Shown here piece after piece: positions 1 through 12,940 of a DNA stretch of 64,000 bases. This stretch comes from Archilochus colubris. Taxonomy: Eukaryota > Chordata > Aves > Apodiformes > Trochilidae. Below the pieces are notes generated by a model, which saw only the letters and a list, made by a program, of their open reading frames with translations, was not told where the DNA came from and did not search any database. Numbering within the stretch: the first letter of the stretch is position 1; each line of letters opens with the position of its first letter. The stretch spans positions 63,459,709 to 63,523,708 of the forward strand of contig CM041084.1 in NCBI GenBank assembly GCA_023079485.1, in the 5' to 3' direction. Position numbers and translations under genes: made by a program.

Positions 1-121
1 CAAATTTGGCCTGAGGAAATCAGCTGAATAAAGGCCAGCAGGGAAGGGGATGGTTGAGAAGCCAGAGTAGGAGAGGGGGGGCATGTTTAATACAGCAGTC
101 TGTGCTACTGTGACTCAACTT

Positions 122-245
122 GCAAAAAAACCCCCAAACCCAACCAAATGAACCAAACCAAACAAACAAAAAAACAAAGAAACAAAAAAAAAACCAGCTC
201 CCCAAACCCCCCCAAAAGCCCACAACTAAACCAAACCAAAAGAAC
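122..245. repeat. A/C-rich low-complexity tract
   Basis: Runs of A and C such as AAACCAAACC and AAACAAACAA dominate the tract. On the opposite strand it gives an open frame of Phe/Gly/Trp-type residues that is only a composition effect. Confidence 0.85.
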
Positions 246-249
246 TGGA

Positions 250-2990
250 AGGGGAAAGAGGGTGTAGCTGCGTGGCTGTGGCTATGAGTCTCAAACTCCC
301 TGTCTGCTCTCTCTTTTGCCAGTGGTGGGCTGTGTTCTCCATCTCCTTTCTGTGGGTTTCTTCCCTGGACAGGACTGGGTGGTGGTTGCCCTCAGGACGT
401 GCTACAGGGGCTGCTGCAATGGTGGTGGTGAAGTCCCTGGCAGTGAGATGCAGCTGGGAGGAATGGGCTGAGGAAGGACTTTTAAGTAAGGTTGGCATTG
501 CATTTGGAAAAGGTGAACCAGGAGGGATGGTGGAGGGGAGTGGAGGGAAGACATCATTGACTTTAGTGGGAGCTACAATATCTCCAGCACTAAGATGCCA
601 TGAATTTAAGAATGGTCCTTGGAGGCAAAAGTGCTAGCTGTGTACTTTGGTGGGAGAAGAGGGTAGTGTGTGTTCTCTGCAGTTTTTTCAAGTGAGTTTA
701 AACTTTCCAGAGAAATACACTGTCAAGATGTTCTCCCTGTGGAGATGAATGTCACAGATCAAGACTTTTGAGAAGTAAGCAACCTGTTTGGCACTGCTGA
801 ATCCACAGTGAGTTACCAAGCACTATTCTTATCAGGCAGAAAATGCTTTGGGCAGCAAATGTAGCAGCTTACTGAGAATATTGCTGTAGTGGTGAAGGAT
901 GGAAAGTTAGCTTACTTTTAGAAGAAGAGGAAGGCAAAGAGAAGTTTGTCACAGTTACAGGTTTTTGTTTATTAAACGAAGGTGAATAATTGTTCAGCAT
1001 CAATAAGCCATGGGATATTTGATAAGATCCTTGTTTAGTAACTTCTGAAGTTTCTGCCAAGCACAGTAATGTCTGTGTAAAGTGACCTGTGATGTGTCTG
1101 CATGTCACATAGTCTCATATTCTTTCAAGTATGTGAGCTGTCTTCTTCCAAAGTTGATTGCTGAAATGCACTATATACAGGGAGCCAGTGTCACCTTAGC
1201 CTGAAGGCAGCTTGTGTGTAGAAAATGGCTAAAAGTCTATTAAAAATCTGGACTTTGTTTTTGGCGAGGGCCTCCATGACAGCATTTTCCTGCTGTGCTC
1301 TGGGGAGGGGGTGGTGCTGGTAAGAGCTTTGTCAGGGCTTGGTCTTAGTTGTTGAACTTGAGTCTGTCACAACCCTGCCATCTGCCTTATTTTGCTGATA
1401 CCACCCAGCTCCTGTTAGTGATGGTCTATAAAGACAGGTATTAACCCCACCTGCACTTTGATGCTGTCTGGCTTTGGCTGTGGTTCACCTGTAGTGTATT
1501 TCAGTTGTGCAGCAAGCCTTATGGTTGGGTGGCACAGACAAGAATTTGTTGTCCAATTTGAGTGGAATTAAATTCCCCAGTGGTAAAGAGATGCTGTCAA
1601 CAGTATCCCTGCAGCCTTCATTATTGTTGAGATACAAGGTGAACTTTATTAACATAATACCTGAGGACACTGCTGCAGCTCCAGGAGTGTCCAGCCAGTG
1701 GCTTGTAGGTGGCAGGTTGCATATGGGCATCTTCAGACTGATCTGTGGCTTTGCTGGACCCAGGTAGAGAGGGAGAGTGAACTGAGTGGCACATTATCTG
1801 CTCAGCCTTGTTTCTCTTGGGTTAGACAAGGTTTAAAATTATGCTTTGGCTACAAAAGCAGGGCTTTGTGTCTGGAGGGGAAGGAGAGGGTAGGAAGAAG
1901 GATATTTAGGTCCCAATGAATCCTACTTGAAGGTCTTGTTTATTATCAGTCTCCAAAATAGGAAAGCATGACAGAAATCCTCTGCTTTCTCTCTTCCCAG
2001 GGCAATACTGCAATAGGAGATTTAAAGGTATGATTTGAACCAAAATGTAGCAACAGAACCAAAGCTGTGGGGATATGAGTGATGCTTTGTCTTAAGAGGG
2101 ATTAGAGGTACAGTACAGCAGGGTTAATCTACCTGAAGTCTGTGAGTTAACTGTCTGTTAACTGCACATACATGTGTTCCTCTAAGTACAAGCAATCCAA
2201 AAGGGGGAAAAATACAACTAATTAGCATTTCAGGCTTAACTTCATTTGTACACTGCTGTAGATGCTACAAATGGAGGACCAAGGCACAAGACAGTACTTT
2301 TTAGTTATGTTCTAAAGAAAATATTGGGGTCCTTGGATTGAAAAATATTGAAAGCCTTTCACTTGCAAACTGTAGCTAATTGCTGTCCATTTCTTACCCA
2401 GTTCAGAGCCCACACTGGCATATGTTTCTGAACATAGAGCTTGAAACACAGATCTAAGGGAGCTGTCACCATGGCTTGCTTGACTTGGCCCAATGAACAG
2501 CCTAGCCTTTTCCTAACATGGCTATGTCTAGAGCTTGCATGGCTTTGCATAGTTGAGCTATGTTTTCCTTCTCCTGGCTTCTTTTCGTACAAGTTTTTCT
2601 CATGTGAGATATTTTGGATTAGATGAGGTTTCCAAGGAGGAGCTGACATTACATTGCAAGGTTTGCTTCTGCTATTGCATTGGTTTACTGACATCATATC
2701 CCCTGAGGTCAGACCTCTGGGCTGAGAGCCAGTATTTAAAAAGATTTTTTTGCAGGGTGGAGGAATATTTTGTAATTTTACCCCCTATGAGTTCACCCTC
2801 TCCTTTTTGCACTCCTTGTTCGTTATGTCAGATTTCACCTCTACAACTTGAAAGAAAAGGTTGTTTTAGCCCTTTATAATATTTCAGGCTTAACCATCTG
2901 CTTAGAAGGTGTTGATGGTGCTACATGCAGCTTGATCTCCTCCTGACTAATTTCTGAATTGCTGGTACATCCCTGTGTGTTGTTAAGCCA
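250..2990. other. Intron stretch without recognised elements
   Basis: No repeat family, RNA gene or exon recognised. Short open frames overlap on both strands and lack any protein-family signature. Confidence 0.6.
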
Positions 2991-2994
2991 TCTT

Positions 2995-3100
2995 TGAACC
3001 TCACTGTGTCACAGCGGTATACATGAGGAGTAAATCCACTGAAGTCAGTCAAGTAGTACCAGTGGGAAACTGGAGTGACCAGAAAATCATGTCTCCTTTC
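2995..3100. repeat. Ancient amniote interspersed-repeat relic
   Basis: The stretch gagtaaatccactgaagtca, followed by an imperfect copy of agtaccagtgggaaactgga, resembles an old repeat common in turtles, crocodilians and birds that contains 'taactccattgaagtcag' and 'taccagtgtaa' blocks. I cannot name the family with certainty, and the copy is strongly diverged. Confidence 0.4.
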
Positions 3101-6100
3101 TTCTGGATTATGTATAGCAGAGAGTGAAAGATTCAAGTGAGCAGAGAGAATTTCAAAAGCAGCTTTTTGATTTGCCTATCAAAGCGTCTGTCCAAGTGTA
3201 CTGAAAATAATTTTAGAGACCAGGAGCTGATTTGAAGTGGGTTGGAGGTGCATAAACAGATGGTGCATTATTCATGAGCTATTTGAGCATTTGTCCTCCT
3301 CCAGATGACTAGGATGTTCAGAAATGTGCTTACTTGCTTTACCTGGTTGACTAGCTTTTTGGAAAGGCTGCTGGTATAATCAGACTGATTTGCACTGTGA
3401 CTGACAAGCAGTTAGAGGAAGCCCATACGAACTTACTTATGACTTGTTAATGTTATGTTTGCCAGACAGTAGTCAATGGGAGTGAAAATATGAGGCATGC
3501 AAAAGCAGCACAAAAGGGAAAGGCTGCCTAGGCTCAGGGGAACCTGTGCACTTACCCCATGGGCTTATACACATCTCAACCTTGTACCCACTGTATCTCT
3601 CTTGTGGAAAACAGAAACAATGGTAATTTTTATTAGAAACTGTTGATTATGGCCCCTTTCAGTGTATTTCTGAATCATAAGTGTAGAAAGCATACCTCAC
3701 TCAGCAGGAATTCAGCAAATCCAGTAACAGGCTTATGACGCTGAATCTGGTGTGAGATGTTTTAGCTCAGCTGACTGTAACCTGGCCCTCGGATGAAGGG
3801 CTGTCCTTGTTCATACCAACAGCTATGATGTTAATGTGAGATGTTTGTGGAAGAGCTGGGTGTTGTATGTGGTTTCTTCTTGAGGCGTTTTGTCACAAGG
3901 AAGTTAAGTATACACTCAAACATAGACTTGGAGCAGTTGAGGTGGCCACAAAAGAGATCTTGGTCTGTGGCCATTACTTTTTCTGTCATGCTGTGTTTTT
4001 TGTTCCTTCAAGCTCCATTTCTGGCTGCTTCCTTGGTAGCTGTCCTCCTCTTTGATTTTAATCCAGCAGCAATGCTAAAATGACATTTTTATCCTTTGCC
4101 GTTCTCCACTGCCTATTTTACTGTCTATGCACTGAAGCTACAACAGTTGTAATGTTCATGTACCATGAGCAAAATGTACTAAAAATACTATGATCAGACA
4201 GAATAGATTAATGTTGCCACTTAAATATATTCTACCAAGTATTATTTAGTGTCACATGTGTGACCTGATATTTTAGCTGGCACACATGTGCAATAATGTT
4301 CTCAGTCCCAGGATTGCCCTTTCTTGCAATAGTCACAGTTTGTTACAAAGAAGTAAGAGTGTTTAGCAAGACAGCTGTTAAAATCATGGCATACTGGAAG
4401 AACTGGTTGTGTATCATCTTTGGTTAGAATAAGATGCTGTGGATTTGTCATAAAAAAAGGTATTAAGGTTTGGGTTTGTCTCTTACGCACAAACTCTTTC
4501 ATTGCATCATACGTTCATACCTATTTGAGACAGACAAAGTTGTTATGGTCACCTAGGCAATGTCCTGCACAAAGCAGAGTTTCCCCTACAGTGTATTTTT
4601 GTGATATATCTAATATTAAATATTTTCCGGGGTAGGGATTCTGCAACCTTCCTCAGAAGGCTGTGGTTCACACTAAGGTCTCTGCTGGAAGATGTACTTT
4701 TGTACTCGGGCTATGTTGTCCCTTCTTAACTCAATGACATTATTTCTGTACAAGTCCAACTTTTAATACCTTAATGAATTCTCTTTAATCCTTTACATCC
4801 CATTCTTTAGACTCCCTTCTACTTCTATTAGACATTTCTCCATTATTATGCCATAACTCTCTTTTAGTGTGATTGCTGAGATTATCAGTTTACTAATGGC
4901 TTGCATAATCTTTTGGACTGTGTTCAGATGTCATTAAAATGGGTTGGCGGGTTAGACCATCAGGATAGAAAAGCTTGAACTTAGATAATCACCCTTATTG
5001 ATTTCCAATTTAAGTCATATCCCAGTGGTGTAGTACAACCAGAAAAGCTGATTTTATGGTGCTTTGATTGCAGTCCATCTTCTTGTGTGTGGTGAAAAAC
5101 AACCCATCAGAGGATCTCAACTGCTTAAAGCCTGGAAAGACAAAGCTAAACATGTCAGTGGTCCCTGTTGTAGAGCTGGATGGATCAGAGAAAATTGGAA
5201 TGTGTTTTTGCAGACCTGGAAGCACTGAGTTACAAAGGAGCTGTGTTTTCACTCTCTACTGCTATAAGCAGCCAGCAGGATGTGATGTGCTCTCACTCTG
5301 CACTGTATGAAGGCATTCTGCCTGATGATGTTGGATCTGGTATGCCACTGATCACAGCCATGTCAGATAGGTAGACAGTAGCTGTGATTTTTCTTTTTTT
5401 AGCTCGTCAGTGAGCAACTCAGTTTATTCATTGCAAGCCTGCCAGCAGCTCTTGCCATTCAGATGAGTGGTGTTTTAGCAGCATCTGAGAGCTGGTGGAA
5501 AATGATGATTATCAGATGCAGCCAGTTAAAAACTAGCATCCACTTTGCAGGAACGTTTGTTCTGTATCCTGGGCTGAAGCTGAAATTTTGCAGCATCAAG
5601 GCAGAGCAGTTTCACCAGTGAGGGATATAGTGGCCTTTTGGAAAACTTATTTACATAATGGACACACTGAGAAGACCTGTAATAAGAAACTGATGGCTTT
5701 TGCTATGCAGGAAATCCAGGGTTTGACACTACCCCTTGAATGTGGAGATCTTGTTAGTGAACATTTTGAGGTTGTTACAAAAATACAGCTAGAGTGGATG
5801 AGGTTATGTTAAGCATTAGTATGGCAGCAGGCCCTGGGGATGTACAGGTGTACTCTGCAGGCTGTATTAATAAATTATAAACTGTATGGAAGATTGTGCC
5901 TGAGGAGCTACCTGCTGTGGGGGGAGGTTCCCTCAGAAGAGCCCCCCTTGGATGCTCTGCCAGGCTTTGTGGAAGAGCCTCTCCTGTCTCTCTAAGAGGC
6001 TGTAGGACACCAATCTCATAACTTAAATTAAATTATCCATCCCGTGTCAATGACCTCAGCTGGCAACTGCCTTCCTCTCATAAAGGTGGCTGAGGGTTCA

Positions 6101-7314
6101 GTGAGCATGGACATTGATACCCCAGTGCTTTTGGGTGTTTGGCCCCTTCAGGACTGGATGCACTGATGTGAGTGCTGTGGAAAAAATTGTACCTGCTATT
6201 TCATTTAGGAGCAAGATACAAGTCTCTGGGGATATGAGTATCATGCTTCCACTGGCCTTAAATTCACAGAACTGCAAAATGCAGTTGTTGTATTATGAGA
6301 CCCAAATGTACCACATGAAGTATGTGTGGCACAGAAAACCATCTGCTTCATACAGGAGCTCATGTATAATTCAATTTTTTGTAAATATGTCAGCTTAATG
6401 CCTCTCTGGCACCTATCAAGAAGGCTCTGTTTCCCTTGGGTTAGTCAGACCTGACAGCTTTTCAAACTGGACTCTGAATTTTGTGACAAAGGGTGCTGAA
6501 CTCTGAACATTAGTGACTAACAACTACTGTTGAATTCAGAAAAAAAAATATTCTTGCAATCAATGCAGTTTTTTGGTAGTTATTGTCGATTTCAAATCTT
6601 CATCCTTATTATGATGGAGAAACCCTTTACTTTTTTAGTAGAGTGGGATTACATCTAGGTATGTACACAAATACCAAGCTTTGATTATCCTTCCCTACAG
6701 CACAACACATACCATTTCTTTGGGTTGGTGGGTTGAAGTTGTTAGCCATCTGATTGTTAGACATTTATTTATAGTTTAATTACTATGTATATTTTCCTTC
6801 AGACTTACACGCAGGCTTCTGAATAGGAGTCGCTTGCTATTATGTGAGAGCGCACGAGGCAGAGTATTGTGCCATGCCACAAGATGCTTGGTGACTAATA
6901 TGATACATGTCTGCTTTTCATTAAATGAATTGCCTGTTTTCTGTGGACAGATTCAGCTGCATTTATGTAAAGCCCATGAGAGTGTGTGATCTCGTGTGTT
7001 TAGCATTTGCAAGCACACCTTTTAAGTGAGAGCACTGGTCTTTTAAGTAGTTTGTAGAAAGCAGCAGCTTGGTTCAGTCACTGCTACTCAAAGGAGAAAA
7101 AAGTAATTCCCAAATGTACCTCAGGCACTATGAAAACAATGTTAAGTAACATGTTTTACTCTGGCTCAGTCAGACGCTGAGAACTTTGAGAGCTGTTGCA
7201 TGGTAAATTGCTAAAACACCCCAGTCTGCGGGATGCTAATGGAGCCTGGGCTGGAGCCAAGGTCTGTAGAAGTCTAAGAGTTGTCCAGTGAATTTAGCCA
7301 ACTTTGGACTGGGT
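3101..7314. other. Intron stretch without recognised elements
   Basis: Unique-looking intron sequence. Open frames are all under 100 codons and show no domain signature. Confidence 0.6.
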
Positions 7315-7412
7315 TCTTGAATGAGATTTTCAGAAGCAGTCAGTAGTGCTCAACTCCACTGACCCTAATTCCTTTGGGAGTGGAGAATACAGGGCTGAGT
7401 TTTTCTGGCCTG
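7315..7412. repeat. Possible ancient amniote repeat relic
   Basis: The run gagattttcagaagcagtca and the following ctcaactccactga resemble an old reptile/bird repeat with 'attttcagaagtgctgagca' and 'gacttcaatgggag' blocks. It is recognised from memory only and could be coincidence. Confidence 0.3.
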
Positions 7413-7468
7413 CTGGATTTAACACTGTCTTTTAGGAGTTTAAGTGCACTGAGGGGAGGAAAAATGAT

Positions 7469-7600
7469 CCCAGAATCGTAGCAGTTGGAAGGAACGTCTA
7501 GAGATGATCTAGTCCAACCCCCTTGCTATAGCAGGATTGCCTAGAGCACATTAGACAGGATTGCATCCAGGTGGGTTTTTAATGTCTCCAGAGAAGAATC
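7469..7600 (-). mobile_element. CR1 LINE fragment (3' end, minus orientation)
   Basis: It begins with the reversed CR1 3' end (cagaatcgtagcagttggaa) and continues through the typical gatctagtccaaccccct and caggtgggttttaatgtctcc blocks. The element is about 130 bases, heavily 5'-truncated and diverged, with no coding capacity. Confidence 0.85.
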
Positions 7601-7707
7601 TGCATTTTCAAGTTAGATACAGTATGTATTCTCTCAAGAGTTGGTTTTACAAGTGACTTAAACTCGCTTTGTCATGCGACCAATATGGATATTTTTCCTG
7701 CACGCAG

Positions 7708-7733
7708 GTGAAAGGTGGCAGTGAAAGGTGGCA
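7708..7733. repeat. 13-bp perfect tandem duplication
   Basis: The unit gtgaaaggtggca occurs twice in direct succession (7708-7720 and 7721-7733). This is typical replication slippage. Confidence 0.9.
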
Positions 7734-8350
7734 GAGTCTGTGTTGCTGAGCACAGCTTTTTGGCTGGAGCTTGGAAGCATCTTGGGGAAATTTCATGGTT
7801 GTCTATGAGCAGTGAGCTAGGGAAAGAGATTGTAACATCTGGAAGCCCTCTCAAGTCACATCTCTCCTTAAGCTCCTTTTCCTGGGCTCTGATTGCTGCT
7901 GCTGTCTTCAGACTGCCATTTATCACACTGTAACAGCCGGTGGAAGTTATATGGTAGCCTTTGGGCCCTGCTGTAGACTTTCATGGTAGTTCATTATTCT
8001 TTCTTTAATTCCTGTAATTCCTCTAATTGGGAAACAAAACAAAGCCTATCTGTAATAAAAACAACAGCAAGTCTTCCTGCAAATACAGCACAAAAGCTGG
8101 CTGGTCTTTCCCACTGAGGCTATCTGAATCAAGCAGCCTTTCCCCTATCACCTTCAAAGCCCTTTATTTAAGGAAGGGCAGTGATTACTCAGCCCTTAAG
8201 GATAATGGCTATTTACTTTTGGAAACAATGGACTTGATGAACCACAGAAAATGACTGAATTTTTAGAAGTGCCCCATGGAGCAAACTAACTGGGTTTAGC
8301 ATGGAAGTTTGTCCATGAACTTCATTAAAGTGACCTTTTGTTCTGAGAGA

Positions 8351-8378
8351 AGTTTTTTTGTTTTGTTTTTTGTTTTTA
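8351..8378. repeat. T/G simple repeat, (GTTTT)n-like
   Basis: T-rich run with interspersed G residues (tttttttgttttgttttttg). No function is apparent. Confidence 0.85.
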
Positions 8379-8616
8379 ATCTTGAGGGCTGATATGGCCT
8401 CAAGCATGGAAATGTCAGGCTAGAAAACAATACTAGCCTTTAAAGTAGTGACCACAGAATAAAGAAATATTTTAAACCTTCTAATTATTACAGATTCTTT
8501 GCCTTTCTTGACAGCTTGTTGTGATCACTTTGCATATGCTAAACCTATAGTTTTACTCTGTCTGCAGTAGGATTTTTAGCATGTGTTCATCTACATGTGG
8601 AAGATGGTTCCTGTTT

Positions 8617-8771
8617 CATGGAATCACAGAAGGATTTGGGTTAGAAGGAACATCTGAGGATCACCTAGTTCAGCTCTCCTGAAATTGGCAGGGACATCTT
8701 ATGCTAGATGCACTTTCTCAAAGTCCCATCCCACCTGACCGTGAACACATACAGAGAGGGGTCATCCACAT
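8617..8771 (-). mobile_element. CR1 LINE fragment (3' end, minus orientation)
   Basis: The sequence catggaatcacagaaggatt starts a reversed CR1 3' end. The blocks ttagaaggaacatctgagga, ctagttcagctctcc and cccacctgaccgtgaacac match the CR1 tail order. It is more diverged than the copies at 32.0 and 39.1 kb, so probably an older insertion. Confidence 0.8.
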
Positions 8772-9559
8772 TTAGGTATTTAGACTTGTCTACTTAGGTT
8801 ACAGTGTAGTTGAAATGTGCTGAACTTGTATAGGCAAGGATAATGGAAAGGTGTTACTGTGCTACCTAGCATATTCTTGAAAAACAGAATAATGCCTGGA
8901 CTTGCTGTGGGAGCTGGCTTGATTTATAAACCGGATGTGGTGAGATAGCAGAACCCTTCCTGTCTCAATTCTCTTGATAGCCTTCCAACCTATGGGTCTC
9001 TGGAGCTTTAAAGATGTGTATAATCTCTACAGCCTGGACTGAAACAGTGGCTACTGCTCAGTTGTAAGCAATTCTAGAATTTGTGTTGGTTTATTTCTCA
9101 GGTTTGGAGATTCACTGTGTTTGGCCTCTCAAAAGAGGGCTGAATGGGATACTTATGTACATGATGGTAGCTGTGAAATAATCACAGCAACATATGAAAC
9201 TAAAGAAATACTAAAACCAAACTATGCAATGGCAAGAAAAATCACACGAGTAGCTCAGAATCAGAACTGGTAAAAAAAGCCAACACAAAACGAACAGTTT
9301 TGAGCCTGTGTAAGTGGTACTTTGTAGACAAGCGACTTGCAAAAAAACCTTATTGAAAAGCCCCATAAAAATCAGAGTAATCTACATTTTACATACATTT
9401 GATAAAATGGGGTGGCTAGAACTCTGGGTTTGGCAATTTAGGTTTTCAAGTTTAAGCCTTTTACATGTTATAAAATGGTCAAGTTACCTTTTTTATCCTC
9501 ATAAACCTTCCGCTTGCCCCCACATGCTTTCTTCCTATGGAGAACTGTCAGAGGCAGAC

Positions 9560-9960
9560 ATGGAATCATGGAATAATTTGGGTTGGAAGGAACCTCTAAA
9601 GGTTATCTAGTCCAACCTCTGTGCAGTAAGAAGGGACATAGTCAGCTAGATCAGATAGCTCAGAGCCTTGTCATGCCTCATTGTGAATATCTACAGGGAT
9701 GAGGCCTCAGTTACTCCCTGGGCAATCTGTTCCATTTTCCCACTATCCTCATGGTAAAGAATTTCTTCCTAACATCCAATCTAAATCTACTCTTTGCTTG
9801 TTTGAAACCATTGCCCCTCATCCTGTCCTTACAGTCCCTTGCACAGTCCATCTCCAGCCTTCCTGTAGGCCCCTTCAGGTACTGGAAGGTCACTATGAGG
9901 TCTCCTGGGAGCCTTCTCTCAGACTGAACAACCCCAGCTCCCTCAGACTGTCTTTGTAGG
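9560..9960 (-). mobile_element. CR1 LINE fragment with ORF2 C-terminal remnant (minus orientation)
   Basis: About 400 bases, starting at the reversed 3' end (tggaatcatggaataatttg). Read on the minus strand it still gives recognisable ORF2 C-terminal peptides such as GDLIVTFQYLKGPTGRLEMD and RFRLDVRKKFF. It belongs to the same type as the plus-strand copy at 45029-45518, with which it forms an inverted pair about 35 kb apart. It is 5'-truncated and ends abruptly near 9960. Confidence 0.92.
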
Positions 9961-10616
9961 AATTTTGCTTTCCTAAAATTAAGAGTCCTGACTATGCTTC
10001 TCATCTGTCTTATATCCCTTAGGAAAGTAAACTGCATTAGTGCAGCTAGTGCATTAGTTATGCATAATCACTGCAGCCCAGGCTACCTTCAACTTTAATA
10101 TCCTTGATATTTAGTGTTCTTTCAACTGACTTTTGAAATCCTGGTTCAAGTGGATCATTTTTTTACATTCAGTTCATCTTCAAGACTGGGAGTTGGCTTG
10201 GTGACTACATCTGCCAGCTCTCTCAGGACTGGCATAGACATGCCAGCGTTGCCTTCTGTTGGGCCTCTACTGTAGTCTGCAAACCATAGCAATGATCTAA
10301 TGTGAAATTTGTGATTTCTGTTTGAAACCAAAGTCTCTGTCAGTGCCAATATTGAGCTCTGGAGGATGGCTTGCAAGTGGATATTTTGTTCTTGTACTCT
10401 TTGCTTGCTAGCAGTTTTTGCTCAAAATGCCCAATGATTTTACTGGTACAGTGTGAGGGTGTGAATCTCATTTTTGCTACTGCAATTCCTCTCTCTGTAA
10501 AAATACTTCAAAAAACTCCTATACAAGTATATAAATGCATTAAAACTGTTTTAGACTTAAGAGAATAGAATGAAGGCTCTTAAGAATCAGACTTATATTT
10601 CTGAAGGGGATCTTTT

Positions 10617-10654
10617 ATTGGCAATAAATAATAATATATTATTGGCAATAAATA
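10617..10654. repeat. Short direct repeat, 14 bp x 2
   Basis: The unit attggcaataaata occurs at 10617-10630 and 10641-10654 in an A/T-rich setting. The AATAAA hexamers inside are intronic and not taken as gene ends. Confidence 0.85.
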
Positions 10655-11620
10655 AAAATATTTTTCAATTTATAAGGTATTTGTTATTCATTTAGCATTG
10701 CAATCTTAACTGTCAGCTCTGGTGTAGAGTCAGGGTTGCCATTCAGTGCTTGTGGCTGGAATGAGTGAACTTTTCCCACTTCTGCTGCTCTTTGCCTTCC
10801 AGGAGACAAATGGGAGACTTTGGCAAAACCATATATGTTTTCTTTGTAGCTCAACTTTAGATAATTTCAGCATGGACAGCCATTTTTACTTTTGAATAGT
10901 TCAAATGGAATTGGATGATCCAGCTTGTTTTCCTACAGTGAGTAGACTTCTAATATATGTGTGGTGTCTCTCACATGCTAATGAACTTCAGCAAGTAAAT
11001 GCTTACTCTTTCCTGGTTAAACACAAGAATTAGATGTTTAGTAACTATATATTGACAGTTTCATTTCACACACAGCTTCCTCAGGGCTTCATGTTAAATT
11101 GAAGGAGTAATTCTAAACTACAATAGGCCTAATTTGATTGACCAAAACCCAGTAACTTTGTCATCTCTCTGTAGAAAATATGAATATGCATTTGTATGTG
11201 TATATAAAAAAGGAAGAGCATTGCCCTTTAAGAATTTTATGCACCTTTTGAGTAGATTTTAACTGTTTTACTGCAAATGCTTTATTTTATTGACAGTGTA
11301 CAGTTATGGTCATTGAAGGTGACCTGAGGTCTATAGAAACTTGCAGTATATTCTATTTGATCAACTGATGAAGTTGGGGTAAAACCAAGCTTTCACATGC
11401 ACGCAATTTTAAAATTTAATTTGTATGCTTCAGGAGTCTTAATAAGTGAGACAGGCATACTGAAACTTCAGCAGACTTTCTGTTCTTTAGGTTTATTTTG
11501 CATTCTGGCCAGTGAACCATGCTAAAGCTCTTTCCACTTCACTGGTGCATGCTAGAAAAGTGTAATTGAGAGCTTATATAGTTTTGAGCAGACACTGCAG
11601 TAAAATTCGCTTCTGACCCT

Positions 11621-11650
11621 TTTTGCCATTCAGGCTTTTGCCATTCAGGC
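11621..11650. repeat. 15-bp perfect tandem duplication
   Basis: The unit ttttgccattcaggc is repeated exactly in tandem (11621-11635 and 11636-11650). Two identical copies suggest a recent slippage event. Confidence 0.95.
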
Positions 11651-12074
11651 TGCTAAGTCACCTAAAAGTCTGGATTAAAAATCTTGCACAGTCAGAGCTG
11701 GTTGATCTATGCCTGTTTTATATCTGGGCAAGCTGAAAGTTCTCATTTTGTTATGTTTTTGTCTCCTGTGCCATCTCCTTGCTTTAGGACCTTCTTGTTC
11801 TGTAGATTTGACGACATTTAAATGTGGTTCCATCCTTTCAACATGTGCAGAAGGTAAAGAAGATTTCCTTCAGGCAGGAGAAATGGCTCTCATATCTCAA
11901 CTATTCTGGACTATAGCAGCAGAGGGCCCAGGCTTTTGAGTATGGAGGTTTAGAGCACAACAGTAACAGGAGCAAAAATAGGGTGAGGATCATAGTTTTC
12001 TGCTCTGGCAGCTCAAAACTGTCCCCAGATACAAAGATGTTTAATTGCATACCCTTAACCTACCCCGGGTTGGC

Positions 12075-12400
12075 AGCAATGAAGCTGGAGAAGCACAGAG
12101 ATCAGCACACCCTGTGCAAAGTCACCCAGCATCCTTTGGTGTGTGACAGTCTGTGCTGCTGTGATTTTGTTGCTGCTAGGATAAAAACTTGAGTGTGTCA
12201 GTATGTGTAGCAGTCATATTTGCCTTGCAGTGTAGATATGGCCTTGGAGAACTGTGGTCCTGGCTCCACAGGTGTGACGGAAGCACAGAGACTCCAGTAT
12301 CTGTTACAATTGTTCCTCTTTAAAACGGGGATAAAATTTAAGGTAGTTTAAAGGTGGGAATCGTGAGGCAGACTTTCTTGATTATTTTCATGCAGGATGG
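12075..12400. repeat. MIR-like ancient SINE relics (tentative)
   Basis: The segment gaagcacagagatcagcaca followed by gtgcaaagtcacccagcat (12090-12133) resembles the core 'gaagtgacttgcccaaggtcac' of MIR/CORE-type elements. The later stretch cctctttaaaacggggataa (12317 onward) resembles their 'cctcatctgtaaaatgggg' block. The order and spacing suggest one broken or two separate relics. It is very diverged, so the family name is uncertain. Confidence 0.4.
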
Positions 12401-12940
12401 TGATTCTATATGATGATATCATAAATGAGTTTATGACTCTATGGGCTAAACTGAGGATTGAGTTTTAAAGCTATTGTGAAACCTGAAATAGTTACACTAG
12501 CAGAAACAATACTGGTGCAGCTGTAGAGTTATAAAGATGGTTTACAACAGTGTGGTTTCTTCCTGAAAAGAGTGGAATAACATATTATAAAATAAAGCAT
12601 CGTACAGAGGTAACTCTTTTTACAGCACACAGAGTGGGGAATCTGTGAGTCCTTGGGAAAGGTTTTAGAGTGACTCCAGAGTTTATACAGGTGGCTACTA
12701 AGAAACTAAATCAGAATACTTGTATTCTAAAATATTTATCTTGCTTTTAAATTTCAGATTTACACTTAGGTAGCAAAACCAGCAAAAGTAGTGGTGTGTT
12801 TTGTTTGTTCTTTTTTGCTTTTGGCTCTTTTGGTACACAGACTGTATCCAGAACAAGTGAAGAGGCACGTGGCCATATATCAGTACATACTGTGTATGTA
12901 CTACTCATACATCATGGGCTCATCTGTGGCCCATGAGCAG

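Larger units (their letters stand above)
9961..12074. other. Intron stretch, AT-rich, mostly unique
   Basis: Only the two short duplications at 10617 and 11621 stand out. No gene evidence. Confidence 0.6.
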
